Shown piece by piece: positions 52,299 to 62,265 of a stretch of DNA of 64,000 nucleotides; position 1 is the stretch's first letter; every line of letters begins with the position of its first letter. The stretch is from Symbiodinium natans (Eukaryota; Sar; Dinophyceae; Suessiales; Symbiodiniaceae): the NCBI GenBank assembly GCA_905221605.1, contig CAJNDS010001113.1, positions 599,501-663,500 on the forward strand, written 5' to 3'. The translations under genes were made by a program, and so were the position numbers. The notes beneath the pieces were generated by a model that was given only the letters and a program-made list of their open reading frames with translations, had not been told where the DNA came from and did no database searches.

Positions 52299-55152
52299 TC
52301 AGAACTTATACATTCTGCAGCGCCAAGTCGCGATTGATTGAGACGCTGCGACTTTCTGGAGTACTCTGGCTGCGTGTTCACAGCGAGCTTCTGCCAGCGA
52401 TACGTGGATCTCCAGAGCACAACGCAAAGCCACTCGTCTCCACTCTTCTGAGGAAGAAAATGAAGTCGGGTGAGGACAATGCAAGAGAGTGTCGCCGAGA
52501 TCTGGCCTCAAGCGGCGAGCCTGATCGTAAATGAAATGGTATAACACGACGTCTTGGCCTTGGTGCAGCAAGTCCAATATGATTCTCGCTCTGTGGAGAA
52601 CTTGTTCCCACTGCCGCTTGGCCATACTGATTTTCTCATCCGGATCAGGCAGCAAGTAGAGTGCCTCAGGCATGTTGTTCCAAACATCAGCGTGCTTGCG
52701 CAGGATCTTGTTTATGACGCCATGGAACTTGCAATCAGATTGGAGATGCCATTGCATTTTTTTATAGTATGTGCCTGCGTGCACGTAGGGAGACTTGTCA
52801 GACTCAAGCTTCGCCGCAGCAGAAACTGTAACTGACAAGTAGTCGCTACTGCCCCCGAGAGCATCCTGAAGTTGAGCAGGACAGAAAGGGCATAATTGGT
52901 CTGGGTGATGTAGCACATGCCTGTGGCACATCCATGTCGAACACGTCGGGCAGACTCTCCAACGTGTTGCAGTGATGCATCTCGTCTGCGCGCAGATGCT
53001 GCACTTCACTGTCGCAGTGTGAGATAAAGGAGATGGCTTAGACCTGAAGCTTGGCTGGAAATCGTCTGCGTGTGTTCGCCTGTACAGCCACACGAACACT
53101 TCTGCTAAGGGAGGCGCCATCTCGATGCCGTTGGCGCTTGTGGTAATTCTAGTCACCCCGACGTTATCGAGTGAGACTTCAAAGCAATGGCTGCTCCACT
53201 CGAGCGCGAAGTTGTGGACGGTGTCTGCTCGGATCTGATGCCGTTCTCTGCCGTAATGAGGACGAGGCATTTCGCCGTTCAAGCCATAGGACCAAGTTGT
53301 GTTGCTTCTGAATAGATTGTCTATACGACAATATGATTTCTTGATTCCTCGCCATTCCTTAACGCCCATGTAAATGCCACAAGTAGATGCAGGGAGGATG
53401 AGGTCGAACGTTGCTCTTCCCATCATCGGACCTATGGAGTGGAAGCCCAGAATGTCCGTTCCGACGTTGCCAGGCAAGCGCATACGCTGCACTGGCATGG
53501 AAACATAGATGTTTTGCGGCATGGTTGAGAACAAACAAAGTTGCCTGCATCTCACACTTGCCGCGCTTGCGATGTTGCAAATAGGTAGGATCGAGTTGAT
53601 TACAGAGCGATCATGGAACTCGTCCCCCTCTAAGTACAAGACTCTGTTCTGCCAACGACTAGAGTCTCGCACGGCCTCCTTCAGTGCTCGGCAGGTGGAA
53701 GCCAGTGTCCTGAGATGAGCTGGCGAAAAATGAAACAGGGTTATATCTCTGACAACATCCAGAGGAAGACTGCCTCCGATGCCGTCGAAGTCGTCTGCGT
53801 CCCAGCGCTTGTTATCATGTGTATTTGCTGCCAGCACAGCAGCTGTACTCGCATCATCTTGCTCATGAACTTGTTTTTGTTGGGCTTGCAGACCGCACGC
53901 CAGTCTCATGAGATCTGCGGCAAGGCAGCTATCGTCGGAGCCGTTCTCGATGCAGTGATAGCATTCGTCACAGCAATGAACACGTTCAAATGCCAGCTGT
54001 CTGCACAGCCTTGCGTTGGCAGCCTCTGACGTCGCGAGAAATTTGCGGAGTGCGGGTTCACTGCTGTCTTTCTCATGATGCTTCACAGTGTAATCTGTTG
54101 CGACGCACTCCGTGCTGCCGCCCATAGCATCCTCTTCATCTACACACGGGTCGCCCGACATGCTTTGTTTTCTGCTGAAGCCGGAGACAATTGCTGCTTC
54201 CTGCCAGATGGGCTTCCCGACACTAGAGCCTGGCAGTAGTTCGAAATTCACGAAGTCGTTACCGAAAGCATGTAGCGTGCCCAGGTACAAACTAATAAGG
54301 GCAGGATGGATGCACATTGGAATCTGAATTTCATACTGTGTTTTTGAAGACACACTTGGTCGGATTAGATGCGACACATCACCGCATGTATCGGCGCAAT
54401 GCTGCCCCAGCGTTCCTTGTTTCGCCAGGCCGATGTACTTCTTGCAATCAACATCCGAAACTCTGCGGCCGCAAGCGTAACAAAGTTGTCGCCGTCTGCA
54501 CATGGCAGCTTTCACAATTGTATGCTCGCTCTGGAACCAGCGGACGAACATGTCTTCCGTTTCTGGCCAGGCGAACGCAGATCCTGCCAATGGTGGAAGT
54601 GCTATTTGCGTTGAGCGGCGTTCACTTGTCAGTCGTACATGACAGCCAACTGGCAGCCAGGATATATCATCGCTTTCTTGAAGGCAACATTCACCAACTT
54701 CAAGGCGGTATCTGTTTCCGCGCGTTTTCAGAAATCCGAAAGCAATGTCGAGATACGACCAGACGCCGTCCCAACTGGGATAAGGTAAGAAAGGAATGAT
54801 TACTGCTTGCTCGATTCCGGCGTCGCCTAACTCAAATAAACAGAATGAGATGCGTGTAGTTCCCAGTGGGTAGAAAGGCACCGCCATAAACATGAGGGTG
54901 CGCACTTCTTTGTCGAATAAGATTACAGGCAAAGCTCGACAGCCAGGTCTGTTGATGTTGTATGCCCGCGCGACTACGTCAAAGGGAACCTCGCCAGGCG
55001 AAATCCCAATAAGTGTACTTCGTCGTTGTCCGAAGAAAAAAATTCTGCATCGTCGATTTGTGGAGGAGATCTCGTGTATCGCAGGCACGCAATCCTGCGA
55101 ATACTCTGAAGCGCCTCCTTTGCCATCTTGCTCCTGACGCCGATTCCATCGC
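52299..55152 (-). CDS. F-box-like, zinc-binding protein with a copied helicase segment
   Basis: The open frame runs from about 55,199 to a TGA at 52,299. No ATG occurs near its start, and TTTCGTCGTTTGCAG ends at 55,153, so an upstream exon is likely. Numbering from 55,199 gives 966 residues. Residues 374-460 are a diverged copy of residues 801-891 of the neighbouring polyprotein. Residues 476-523 look like an F-box (LPLDVVRDI...LRTLASTCRALKEAV...W). Residues 590-705 could be a SPRY-like sheet domain. Residues 733-773 hold paired cysteines and histidines (CSIC, CPTC, CHRH, CPFC) as in RING/B-box folds. The far C-terminus (AARVLQKVAAS...R) resembles an IQ helix. It might link the element to host ubiquitin machinery, but that is speculative. 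Confidence 0.6.
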
Positions 55153-55199
55153 CTGCAAACGACGAAAAAGGTGCACACGTATTGTAAGCTGCGTGTCAC

Positions 55200-55699
55200 T
55201 TGTTTACTAATGTTTCAGTATTCTTTTATGATGTCATTAGTTGTAAACGTGTGAGGCATTGAGTTTAATATTTCTGCTGAGATTCGGTGCTTTGGTTATA
55301 GGCTGGAAGTCGGCCGCGGCATCACCTTTCTCGCACCTGCAGGGTTCGACATGTGTTTGCTTTCTCAGATGATGCTGCGCAATACATAAACAAACATCTT
55401 TGTGTAGTAATTGTCACGTGTGACCTTGCATCAGAAGATGTTGACGACGTTGCTACATAGCTGCTGGAAGTCCTCGCAAGCGCAGATTCTTAAATGCATA
55501 TTCGCAATGCTGGTTTTGTTAATCAAGTTATGCTACTGAATTTGTAGCTGCGCAAAACTGCAGGCAGTCCGTGGCGAAGCCTGCAAAGATGTGAGCGGTG
55601 TTGCCTTGCGTCGAGACCACCTCACAGAATTTAAGACATTGATTGCGTGATGAATGAATTGAACCACTGTGCGCAACGTCAAGTGCGTATTGGGTTTTG
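55200..55699. other. No supported gene
   Basis: A+T-rich sequence. It may hold an upstream exon or the promoter of the F-box-like gene, but none can be fixed by eye. Confidence 0.4.
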
Positions 55700-56200
55700 C
55701 TACCGAAAAGTAAGCCTTCTGGACGACATCGTAGTCAAAATATCTTCGAAGTCCCGCAGCATCGCCCATGAATCTTTAATAGTATCCGACCAAAAAGCTG
55801 TTTTCAGTGAAGGGCAGTACAGCATTGCGCCGGGAAAGCCGCGTGGAAACCCCAATTGTCTGAGGATCGGATGTTGAGGATGTAGCTCCCACGCTCCATG
55901 TCGATCACGTAAATAACCAATGTTGCAATCGCTGATTGAGTTCAGCGTTGGTCGAGGAGTGCATTGGCTTCTACGAAAAACAGCCCATTCATCTTTTAAT
56001 CTCCACTCCAAATGTGAACCAGAGTGGAAAGGCTCGAAGTTGCTTGGAATTTTGTATGAAGAAGGCTGCGCCTGAAGCGTAATTCCAACCAGATTTACAA
56101 GTGCAGATGGGCTGCTCATTCCGACAGCTGCAGACACTCGCAGAATACTATTTACTGCCTTGGACTCCAAATTTCTGGATGCTGTAGATGTTTGGCTAGA
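55700..56200 (-). CDS. Candidate exon, FW-domain family copy 3
   Basis: The minus frame that ends at 55,700 is open over 199 codons. Its C-terminal half (ILRQLGFPRGFPGAMLYC, then FWSD, then AMLRDFEDIL) resembles the FW domain at 57,250-57,660 (Y.C...FW......ML.SFETL). The frame's first part overlaps the plus-strand repeat at 56,269-56,356 and is probably not coding. Product unknown. Confidence 0.4.
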   Translation of the reverse strand, partial: SSQTSTASRNLESKAVNSILRVSAAVGMSSPSALVNLVGITLQAQPSSYKIPSNFEPFHSGSHLEWRLKDEWAVFRRSQCTPRPTLNSISDCNIGYLRDRHGAWELHPQHPILRQLGFPRGFPGAMLYCPSLKTAFWSDTIKDSWAMLRDFEDILTTMSSRRLTFR

Positions 56201-56268
56201 AGCCGAAGTTGCCTTCACAAATGCAAGCATATTCACGCAAATTACAGACACCTGAAGTAACTTTGCCT

Positions 56269-56356
56269 GTGTGCAAGCATTTGCAATATGCTCAAGCACG
56301 CAGCCTTTGCACTGGATGTTCTTGATGAATGTGACGTTGAAGACGCAGCCGAGTCT
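56269..56356 (+). CDS. Duplicated exon fragment, LKHAAFALDVLD copy 1
   Basis: The plus-strand frame reads ASICNMLKHAAFALDVLDE, then CDVEDAAESACL. It matches 56,458-56,542. At the 5' end of the match the differences lie mainly at third positions of this frame, which argues for coding on the plus strand rather than the minus. It is an isolated fragment of an unknown gene. Confidence 0.45.
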
Positions 56357-56457
56357 GCCTGTTTAGTCATAAAAGAATAGACCCAAGCACGCTTTTAACA
56401 CGAGCAAGCTAATTCTTGCGACATATGATTAATTGATGTTCACTTGCCTGCATGAAA

Positions 56458-56542
56458 GCAATTGCAATGGGCTTAAGCATGCAGCCTTTGCACTGGATGT
56501 TCTTGACGATCTCGACGTTGGAGATACAGTTGGGTTTGCCTG
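56458..56542 (+). CDS. Duplicated exon fragment, LKHAAFALDVLD copy 2
   Basis: The plus-strand frame reads SNCNGLKHAAFALDVLDDL, then DVGDTVGFAC and a TGA. It is 188 bp downstream of copy 1. Function unknown. The early stop suggests either a spliced exon or decay. Confidence 0.45.
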
Positions 56543-56681
56543 TTGACTTATTTAAAAACATAAACACGTACGTTTCGCACCTGTGAATTTGTCACACGCG
56601 AAGCGCTGCGCTGTACTCAATACATGATGTTTCTTGATCACCGTCACAGAAGCAAAATCATAAGCCTTCATCGTCGAGCTG

Positions 56682-56985
56682 CTAGACGAGGTCGAGGCCT
56701 GTCAATAATTTCGCGCGTAATGAAACTGATGATCTACTGATGAATATATGCAATGCGCAAGGCCTTACTGTCTTGTCTTGTACTGCAGAAAGCCTGACAA
56801 TTTTTTGAATGCGCCATAATGACTTGAAGTCACTGCGCTTGCTAAATGACGCCTCTAGCATGCCCGGAATCTCCAAGATCACATCTTGAAGTGTCTTTGT
56901 TCTTGGACTCGGCACATCTCCGCCGTGTACCACCAAGTCTCTGCGCAAAGCTTTTTTCATCCAAGGCCTACGAAGATTGCCGTGA
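56682..56985 (-). CDS. Candidate exon, unknown protein
   Basis: A minus frame of about 100 codons with RDLVVHGGDVPSPRTKT, then LQDVILEIPGMLEASF and SDFKSLWRIQKIVRLSAVQD. It reads like protein. An AATCTTCGTAG acceptor-like site lies near its start. No motif is recognised. Confidence 0.35.
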
Positions 56986-57249
56986 GAAAACACCACATGA
57001 GTTTACGAGCACGCACGCCAATATGTTCTGGTTTCTTAGGCTCGAACTCGAGACCAGAGCCCTTAGAATCCTCAGCAATGTCTAGGATGTCCACAGAAGA
57101 TCCGGCCTGACGTATCAGAGTGCCTTAAAAGAAAATACGAACTACACCACTGAATAGCGCCTGCAAGCGGTAGATTTTGTACGCTTGCTTGGGATTCAAG
57201 TAGACGACTCTCGTAGATGGACATCTCCACCAGGTAGCCTGACGTAATC

Positions 57250-57660
57250 TCAGCATGCAGTGTTATCAACTAGAGTAACTAGAGATAATACGCAAAGTGC
57301 CTCCATGGTTGAGAGATGTGCTCGCTCCCATAAATGTCGCTGCTTGGTGAAGTTGATTTCGCAGCCATTCTCGTCAACGCGAATAGCTACGAAGTGATTG
57401 TCAGCCAAAAGGATGTATTCGCCGAAAGATGATAGGCTCTTTGTAGGCACCGGTGTCAGGTGCTTCCTCAGTTTGCTTGCTCGTGCAGTTATAGCGAATG
57501 AACACATTGCATTACAAGTTCTGCTGAGTGTCTCGAATGAAAGCAGCATTTCGTTGCCATTCCTGAGTGCCCAGAAAGGTCCATCGCAGCTGTAAGGGAC
57601 CTTTACGCCGTGTGATCGGAAGGCGTCGATGAGGCAAACTTCAGCGAACTTCTCCTGACC
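57250..57660 (-). CDS. Candidate exon, FW-domain copy 1
   Basis: A minus frame after CATGCACAG reads QEKFAEVCLIDAFRSHGV, then KVPYSCDGPFWALRNGNEML, then LSFETLSRTC and onward to a stop at 57,250. A second copy at 57,840-58,000 shares (K)V.YS.DGPFW, N and SF. Several codon differences are at third positions, which supports the minus strand. Function unknown. Confidence 0.45.
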   Translation of the reverse strand, partial: GQEKFAEVCLIDAFRSHGVKVPYSCDGPFWALRNGNEMLLSFETLSRTCNAMCSFAITARASKLRKHLTPVPTKSLSSFGEYILLADNHFVAIRVDENGCEINFTKQRHLWERAHLSTMEALCVLSLVTLVDNTAC

Positions 57661-57750
57661 TGTGCATGAAGCATTGCTTACTTGATGAGCTGACTATAAG
57701 CATTTGTAATTATTCAAAAGTTACGAGTCCAAATGCAAGCCGTTAAGGCG

Positions 57751-58000
57751 CTATGTGTTTTCTGACTTCTTGCGCTTTACTTCCTCTGCAGCATTATCTG
57801 CTTTGTATACCATAGTGTCAAAATTCTGAATTGCTTTATTTAATGCTCGCAGTGACCTGGCTGTTTGGCCCAGAAGTGTGTGCAGAACGAAATAAGAGAT
57901 GTGTCGTTGTTGGCTGCGCTCCAGAATGGGCCGTCGCGGCTGTACGTCACCTTGAAGCCGGTGCATTGGACAGTTTCGAGCAGGTCACGATGACCTCACG
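57751..58000 (-). pseudogene. FW-domain copy 2, frameshifted
   Basis: One minus frame reads DLLETVQCTGFKVTYSRD, then GPFWSAANNDTSLISF. The matching continuation (LHTLLGQTARSLRALNKA, then KADNAAEEVKRKK) is in another frame. The copy is therefore interrupted by an indel or by a very short intron. It probably represents a decayed tandem duplicate of 57,250-57,660. Confidence 0.45.
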
Positions 58001-58518
58001 ATATCATACATTGATCTCGACAAACTTGCGTGCTTTCAGTGACATGTTGTCTTGCCACAGTCTCGGCAGAAGAACACGCGCTCGTAACTTTGACTGCTAT
58101 ATTATTTTTCTGAGCATGGAATATATCCAAGATGCTGGTGGAGCCTGAGGGCTTGCGTGTGCTTCGCTCGCGGCAAATTGATCGAAAGTTTCGACCTCAG
58201 AGAAACATGAGCGCAGACTATTCGGAATTAACTGTGCCAAAACTTATAAGTACACGTGCGCCTCTCCGACCGAAGCCTCTGTACCAAGCAGGTCTGGTGA
58301 TCGACTTCCAGCAAATTGAATCCTTCTGTAACAACAATTCGATCGAACATAAGGCAGCCGTCACTCAGTTACGTCCTGCGTAGTCGCGTGGCGACGTGTA
58401 CTGCAAAGTCGACTAAATATGTTCTTCGCGATCACATCGCCGACGTTGTCAATGCACTTCTTCATGCAGAAGCCAGCGGCGATCCCTTGTGAAACATATG
58501 CAGAATACGCAGCATGTT
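58001..58518. other. No clear gene
   Basis: An 83-codon plus frame (58,132-58,383) has no motif. It may contain decayed exons. Confidence 0.35.
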
Positions 58519-58680
58519 CTAGAGTTGATCCATTACGTCTAGAGGCAGGCGGGCTCGGTCGACTTCAGGAGAGACATGTCGGCCTGAATGAACGGCATGT
58601 CGCTGAACCTTTTCGGCAGACTCACAAACAATGTAGCACCGCGCATCTTCAGGAGTTAGCATTTGTAATCTGAAACTGAA
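58519..58680 (-). CDS. Candidate exon, unknown protein
   Basis: After TTTCAG the minus frame reads LQMLTPEDARCYIVCESAEK, then VQRHAVHSGRHVSPEVDRAR, and ends LPLDVMDQL. The last phrase recalls the LPLDVVRDI at the start of the F-box-like segment in the 52,299-55,152 gene. Too short to assign. Confidence 0.3.
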   Translation of the reverse strand, partial: FSFRLQMLTPEDARCYIVCESAEKVQRHAVHSGRHVSPEVDRARLPLDVMDQL

Positions 58681-58935
58681 GCACGGACGCCAGCGAGGCT
58701 GCGAACCTGCTGAAGGGAGTGATGCAGGCATAAGTATAGCAATGCTTCGGTTTGCATTCTAACTGCATCGCAACTCAGCGGTGAACTCCATTTGGATGAG
58801 CTTGTCAACGTGCGTAGACGTTGCAACAGCGTCAGCCGAAGAAGAACACAAGGGTTCAATAATCATCTTCCTAGTTCAGAAAGCGCAGATCTTTTGAAGA
58901 GGCGCATGTCAAATGACTTTCTTACATGAATAGAT

Positions 58936-59010
58936 AGTGAGTTCCGCACTCGTTTTTCGCAGGCGCAATGGAGTCGCTGGATGGCCTCACTTCTCAAGAA
59001 ATTGCTTCAA
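58936..59010 (+). CDS. Repeated exon fragment, EF(H/R)T copy 1
   Basis: A plus frame with EFRTRFSQAQWSRWMASLLKK. Related to 59,097, 59,697 and 60,401 through GAGTTCC(G/A)(C)ACTC-type sequence. Product unknown. Confidence 0.35.
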
Positions 59011-59096
59011 AGCTTAGATTGGCATCTTACCACTTGATCAAGTGCAGTTATTCCGGAAGAAATGCACGCAGAATGATTTGCTTGCGTAAATAAATA

Positions 59097-59145
59097 ATGA
59101 GTTCCACACTCATTTGTCGCAAGCGTAGGGGGGAAGTCACTCGAT
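59097..59145 (+). pseudogene. Repeated exon fragment, EF(H/R)T copy 2, early stop
   Basis: A plus frame EFHTHLSQA followed by TAG. It is very similar to copy 1 (about 160 bp upstream), which stays open. Confidence 0.35.
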
Positions 59146-59609
59146 AGGCTTATTTTTTTCAAGACGATGTGTCAGAAAGCTATGTACTTCGTCACATTCT
59201 CGTCAAGTGTCGCAATGTTGTTGGCCATGTGCTTGGTCCTGGTAAGTTGCACGTGCAGCAGCACATCTAATCAATAACAAAATCGTTTTAGTCCTTGTCC
59301 AGCGGCCGTCGGGATTCAGATGCCCTACATGAGAAAGATCTCACGCAGATGCCATTGTGTTTGAAACTGAGACGCAGACACTTCGTGTGGTGTTTCTTCG
59401 CGCGTGAAGCTTGAGGAACATCAATGGAAGGCCTAAGTAAATCTCACATGTTAATTCATGAGCTATTCATGCGCGACAAGCACATAAGTCCGGCGCTCTA
59501 GGCACTGAGACGACTCAGTTGCCTCAAGCCTTAATAGTACAAAGTCTGACAGGCTACGCGTATCAATATTTCGAAATAAGTTATAATTGCTCAGTTAAGC
59601 GTCAGACTG

Positions 59610-59870
59610 CTTCAAAAACTCTGCCGGCGTCACGATGGTGGAAGACGTCCTGACAGCACATGTTTCTTAAAATCATAATATATCTAAGCAAGCGTGCTGA
59701 GTTCCATACAAGTCTGTCCGCCAGCGAGGAATCCGCACTGCAGGATGGCCTCGTTAGTCAGTCATACATGCACTGATGATGATTGTAGCGTTTGACGCCA
59801 GGGAACTTTTCGAAGATTTGACTTCGGCCGTCAGATCGGCCTCGGCCCTTAGCAAATTCTTAGTGTTGGG
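59610..59870 (+). CDS. Tandem duplicated exon set, copy 1
   Basis: Three plus-strand coding-like blocks in order: KNSAGVTMVEDVLTAHV (near 59,613), KRAEFHTSLSASEESALQDG (near 59,692) and MMIVAFDARELFEDLTSAVR (from 59,776). All three recur in the same order about 700 bp downstream. Codon differences often fall at third positions. Spacing suggests short introns or indels. Function unknown. Confidence 0.45.
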
Positions 59871-60325
59871 TGAGTATACAGATACTTTAAATGTGGCCGT
59901 CAGGCACGAACCGCTCGCTGATGAATCTCATAAAAGCTTAGGCTTGTGCTCCTCTTCGTTCAACCATTGCATCTTGGACCAGCGCATAGTCAGGACCTGA
60001 AAGTCTTCAAGGCTTGATGAGAATGTGTATTGTGTTTTGCGTCAACAAGTCAGTTTTTCATCTGCTGAGGTAAGCACGGCCTGAAATATGCGAGGTAGAG
60101 AGGGTAATTGCTGTTTGCTCAAAAGCCGAAACTCTGCGAAGAGAATGCGTTTAACTGATTGCAATGCCATTTTGTGTTGTCACGACGGCATGCTTTGAAT
60201 CATAGGCTCAAGTAATACAATATCTTGACGATCCGCGTAAACGTCATGAATGATGCGGTCTGAGTACTACGCCACTAAATAATTCAACAATGAATAATTG
60301 ATAACCGACGCATGAAACCGCACCA

Positions 60326-60597
60326 AAAAACTCTGCGGGCGTCATGAAGACGGAGGACGTCCTGAAGTGTGCGTGTCTAAAAAGTACATCTAAGCGAGCG
60401 TGCTGAGCTCACTCTAAATCTCTATCTCACTGAGGAAACCGAGCTGCAAGATGGCATTGTTTGGTAGTTCTATATGCATTGATTATGACTGTAGCACTTT
60501 GTGCTAGGGAACTCTTCGAGGATGTTCTTTCTGTTCTGAGATTGGTGTTAACCATGAAAAAAAAATCAACGTTAGATGAGCTTGTTTATTTTGAATA
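60326..60597 (+). CDS. Tandem duplicated exon set, copy 2
   Basis: Counterparts of copy 1: KNSAGVMKTEDVLK (near 60,330), ERAELTLNLYLTEETELQDG (near 60,396) and MTVALCARELFEDVLSVLR (from 60,487), then STLDELVYFE and a TAA. The second block ends in TAG after IVW. This looks like a decaying or spliced duplicate. Confidence 0.4.
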
Positions 60598-61349
60598 ATT
60601 GTCATCACAGACTCAAGTCATATAACATAACGACCTAACGAACGATGCCTAGCTACGTGTTATAGAGACAATGTGTGATTAAAGAAGTATTGTAACCTTG
60701 GCTTGTCGCAGGAACACGTAACGTCACAGAACTACATGTCGTGTGCTTTGAAACGCGATTGAACAGTTATCGCAGTAGTGCGTTTGTTTAGTTGCTTATA
60801 AGTTCGTGTTGCAAGTAACACTTGCACACGCTATCAAAAAGCGCGGAGATGATTAATCGCATTAATAGGATTATTCTATACATTGACGAAATGTTAATAA
60901 AGATAAAGGCATGCAGTCTTAAGTTTAAACGACAACAGTTCAGCTTGTTGTACATTATTCTTGATCGCTACGTGTGATAGCTTAGAGTGTAAGGTGGTGA
61001 GGTGGGAACCCGGCATGGGATTGAGCTGGAATTTTAATAGGGTGTAAGGCAATATAAGGTGGATGGCCTGTGGCGAGACATTTATTTCGTGATCTAGGAA
61101 GCGCTTTGGTTTCATTTGATCAGATGAAGGACAGCCGCATTATTTTAGGGTTCTTATGAGGATATTCATAATTTAAATGAAGCCGAAGACTCCTTGCGCA
61201 GATCTGAATGTTCTCGGTCTGTCCTCGCAACACACGTAGCACTACATGCTTTAGAAGGTTACAGAAACACATGCTGCGCTAGGCCGCTGCTACGCGAATC
61301 CTTAATAGCATAACGAATTCTGATTTTTGGTACCTCAGACAGCTGGATC
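60598..61349. other. No gene seen
   Basis: A+T-rich sequence with no supported frame. A single TTTTAGGG at 61,142 is not an array. Confidence 0.5.
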
Positions 61350-61976
61350 TCAAGCGGCCGCTTTCTTAGCTGGCACTTTACGAATTCTCCATTCGCAGTC
61401 TGCGTTGTGCTTGCTGCTTGCACGCTCCATGCCACGTAGCAACTGATCGCAAGCAAAGCAAAATCGTGGGTTTTCCTTTGGGAAACCAGGGTAGAACTCT
61501 CCAGCCTCGTTAGCCTTTCGGTTCTTGCTGGGCGCCTTGGGCGCTGCAGGTCCGGCACTCTTGGCTGCAGGTGAAACAAAGCCTTTCCTTTTAGGAGGCG
61601 GCGGTGGTGATACGGGCCCCTTTCCCTGAGGGATGGACGATGGTGCTGCAAGCCCTTTTCCCTTAGGGACGGGCGCTGGCGCTTTTGCCTTATCCTTACG
61701 AGAAGGCGCGTCTTTGTCCAGGCTGTGTTCGGACTCAGACGCAGAACCAGACGAGGATGACGAGGTTAACGCAGAAACCGAGGATACTTCCGAAAGCTCG
61801 CCTTCGTAGCCTGCGTCCCGCAGCTTTTGGTTGGCAGAGCTGACTTTCTTGCGAGACTTCTTGATGTTCCTCGTTCTTGTTTTCCAAATGGCTTTTAGTT
61901 CAGCCTTTTGGGCTCGCGTGTGAGCAATGGCCCTCAGACGTCGCTGCACCAGCACGTCTATGTTTGCCTTCACCAT
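61350..61976 (-). CDS. Small basic protein with C-terminal CCHC-type zinc finger
   Basis: An ATG at 61,976 gives 208 residues. The frame is open for 40 further codons upstream but without an ATG. The N-terminal 65 residues are basic and helical (MVKANIDVLVQRRLRAI..., ELKAIWKTRTRNIKKSRKKV). A Ser/Glu/Asp stretch follows, then a Pro/Lys/Gly linker with repeated PKGKG/PQGKG/PKRKG phrases. The last 40 residues carry C-x2-C-x13-H-x3-C (CFACDQ...HNADC) before a lysine-rich tail. Such a protein could bind nucleic acid for the element, like a small Gag- or packaging-type factor. That role is inference. It shares the minus strand with the large genes but lies 6 kb upstream. Confidence 0.55.
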   Translation of the reverse strand: MVKANIDVLVQRRLRAIAHTRAQKAELKAIWKTRTRNIKKSRKKVSSANQKLRDAGYEGELSEVSSVSALTSSSSSGSASESEHSLDKDAPSRKDKAKAPAPVPKGKGLAAPSSIPQGKGPVSPPPPPKRKGFVSPAAKSAGPAAPKAPSKNRKANEAGEFYPGFPKENPRFCFACDQLLRGMERASSKHNADCEWRIRKVPAKKAAA

Positions 61977-62265
61977 GCTGCACGACTGGAGAACTCGTAT
62001 CCTGTCTGTAAACCTTGAGTAAAAGCTGCGACATGTATTTGCCTTACACAAATCTCTTGAGTTCGCTTCTTGTCTTGCATTTACTTCTGCCGGCACAAAT
62101 CATGTAGGTGACACGCACAAGCTTTGATGTCCTGGAGGTCGTAGTTCTCGTACTTGCTGGTGTCTTTCCAATAAACATGTCCATGAAGATCACAATAACC
62201 TTCGCAAGGACAAGTTATCAATTACCTCTCACTGTAAACTTTAACTCTGTAGCGGCTTCGTCGGC
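61977..62265. other. Upstream region of the zinc-finger gene
   Basis: No separate gene. It may hold the 5' exon or promoter of the 61,350-61,976 gene. Confidence 0.4.

Noticed and set aside
44834-55210. Many plus-strand frames of 60-160 codons opposite the large minus-strand genes
   Set aside because: They are antisense shadows of the 1723-, 487- and 966-codon frames, with no motifs of their own.
56201-56299. N-terminal third of the 199-codon minus frame as coding
   Set aside because: It overlaps the plus-strand LKHAAF repeat, whose substitution pattern favours the plus strand. The start codon would be GTG.
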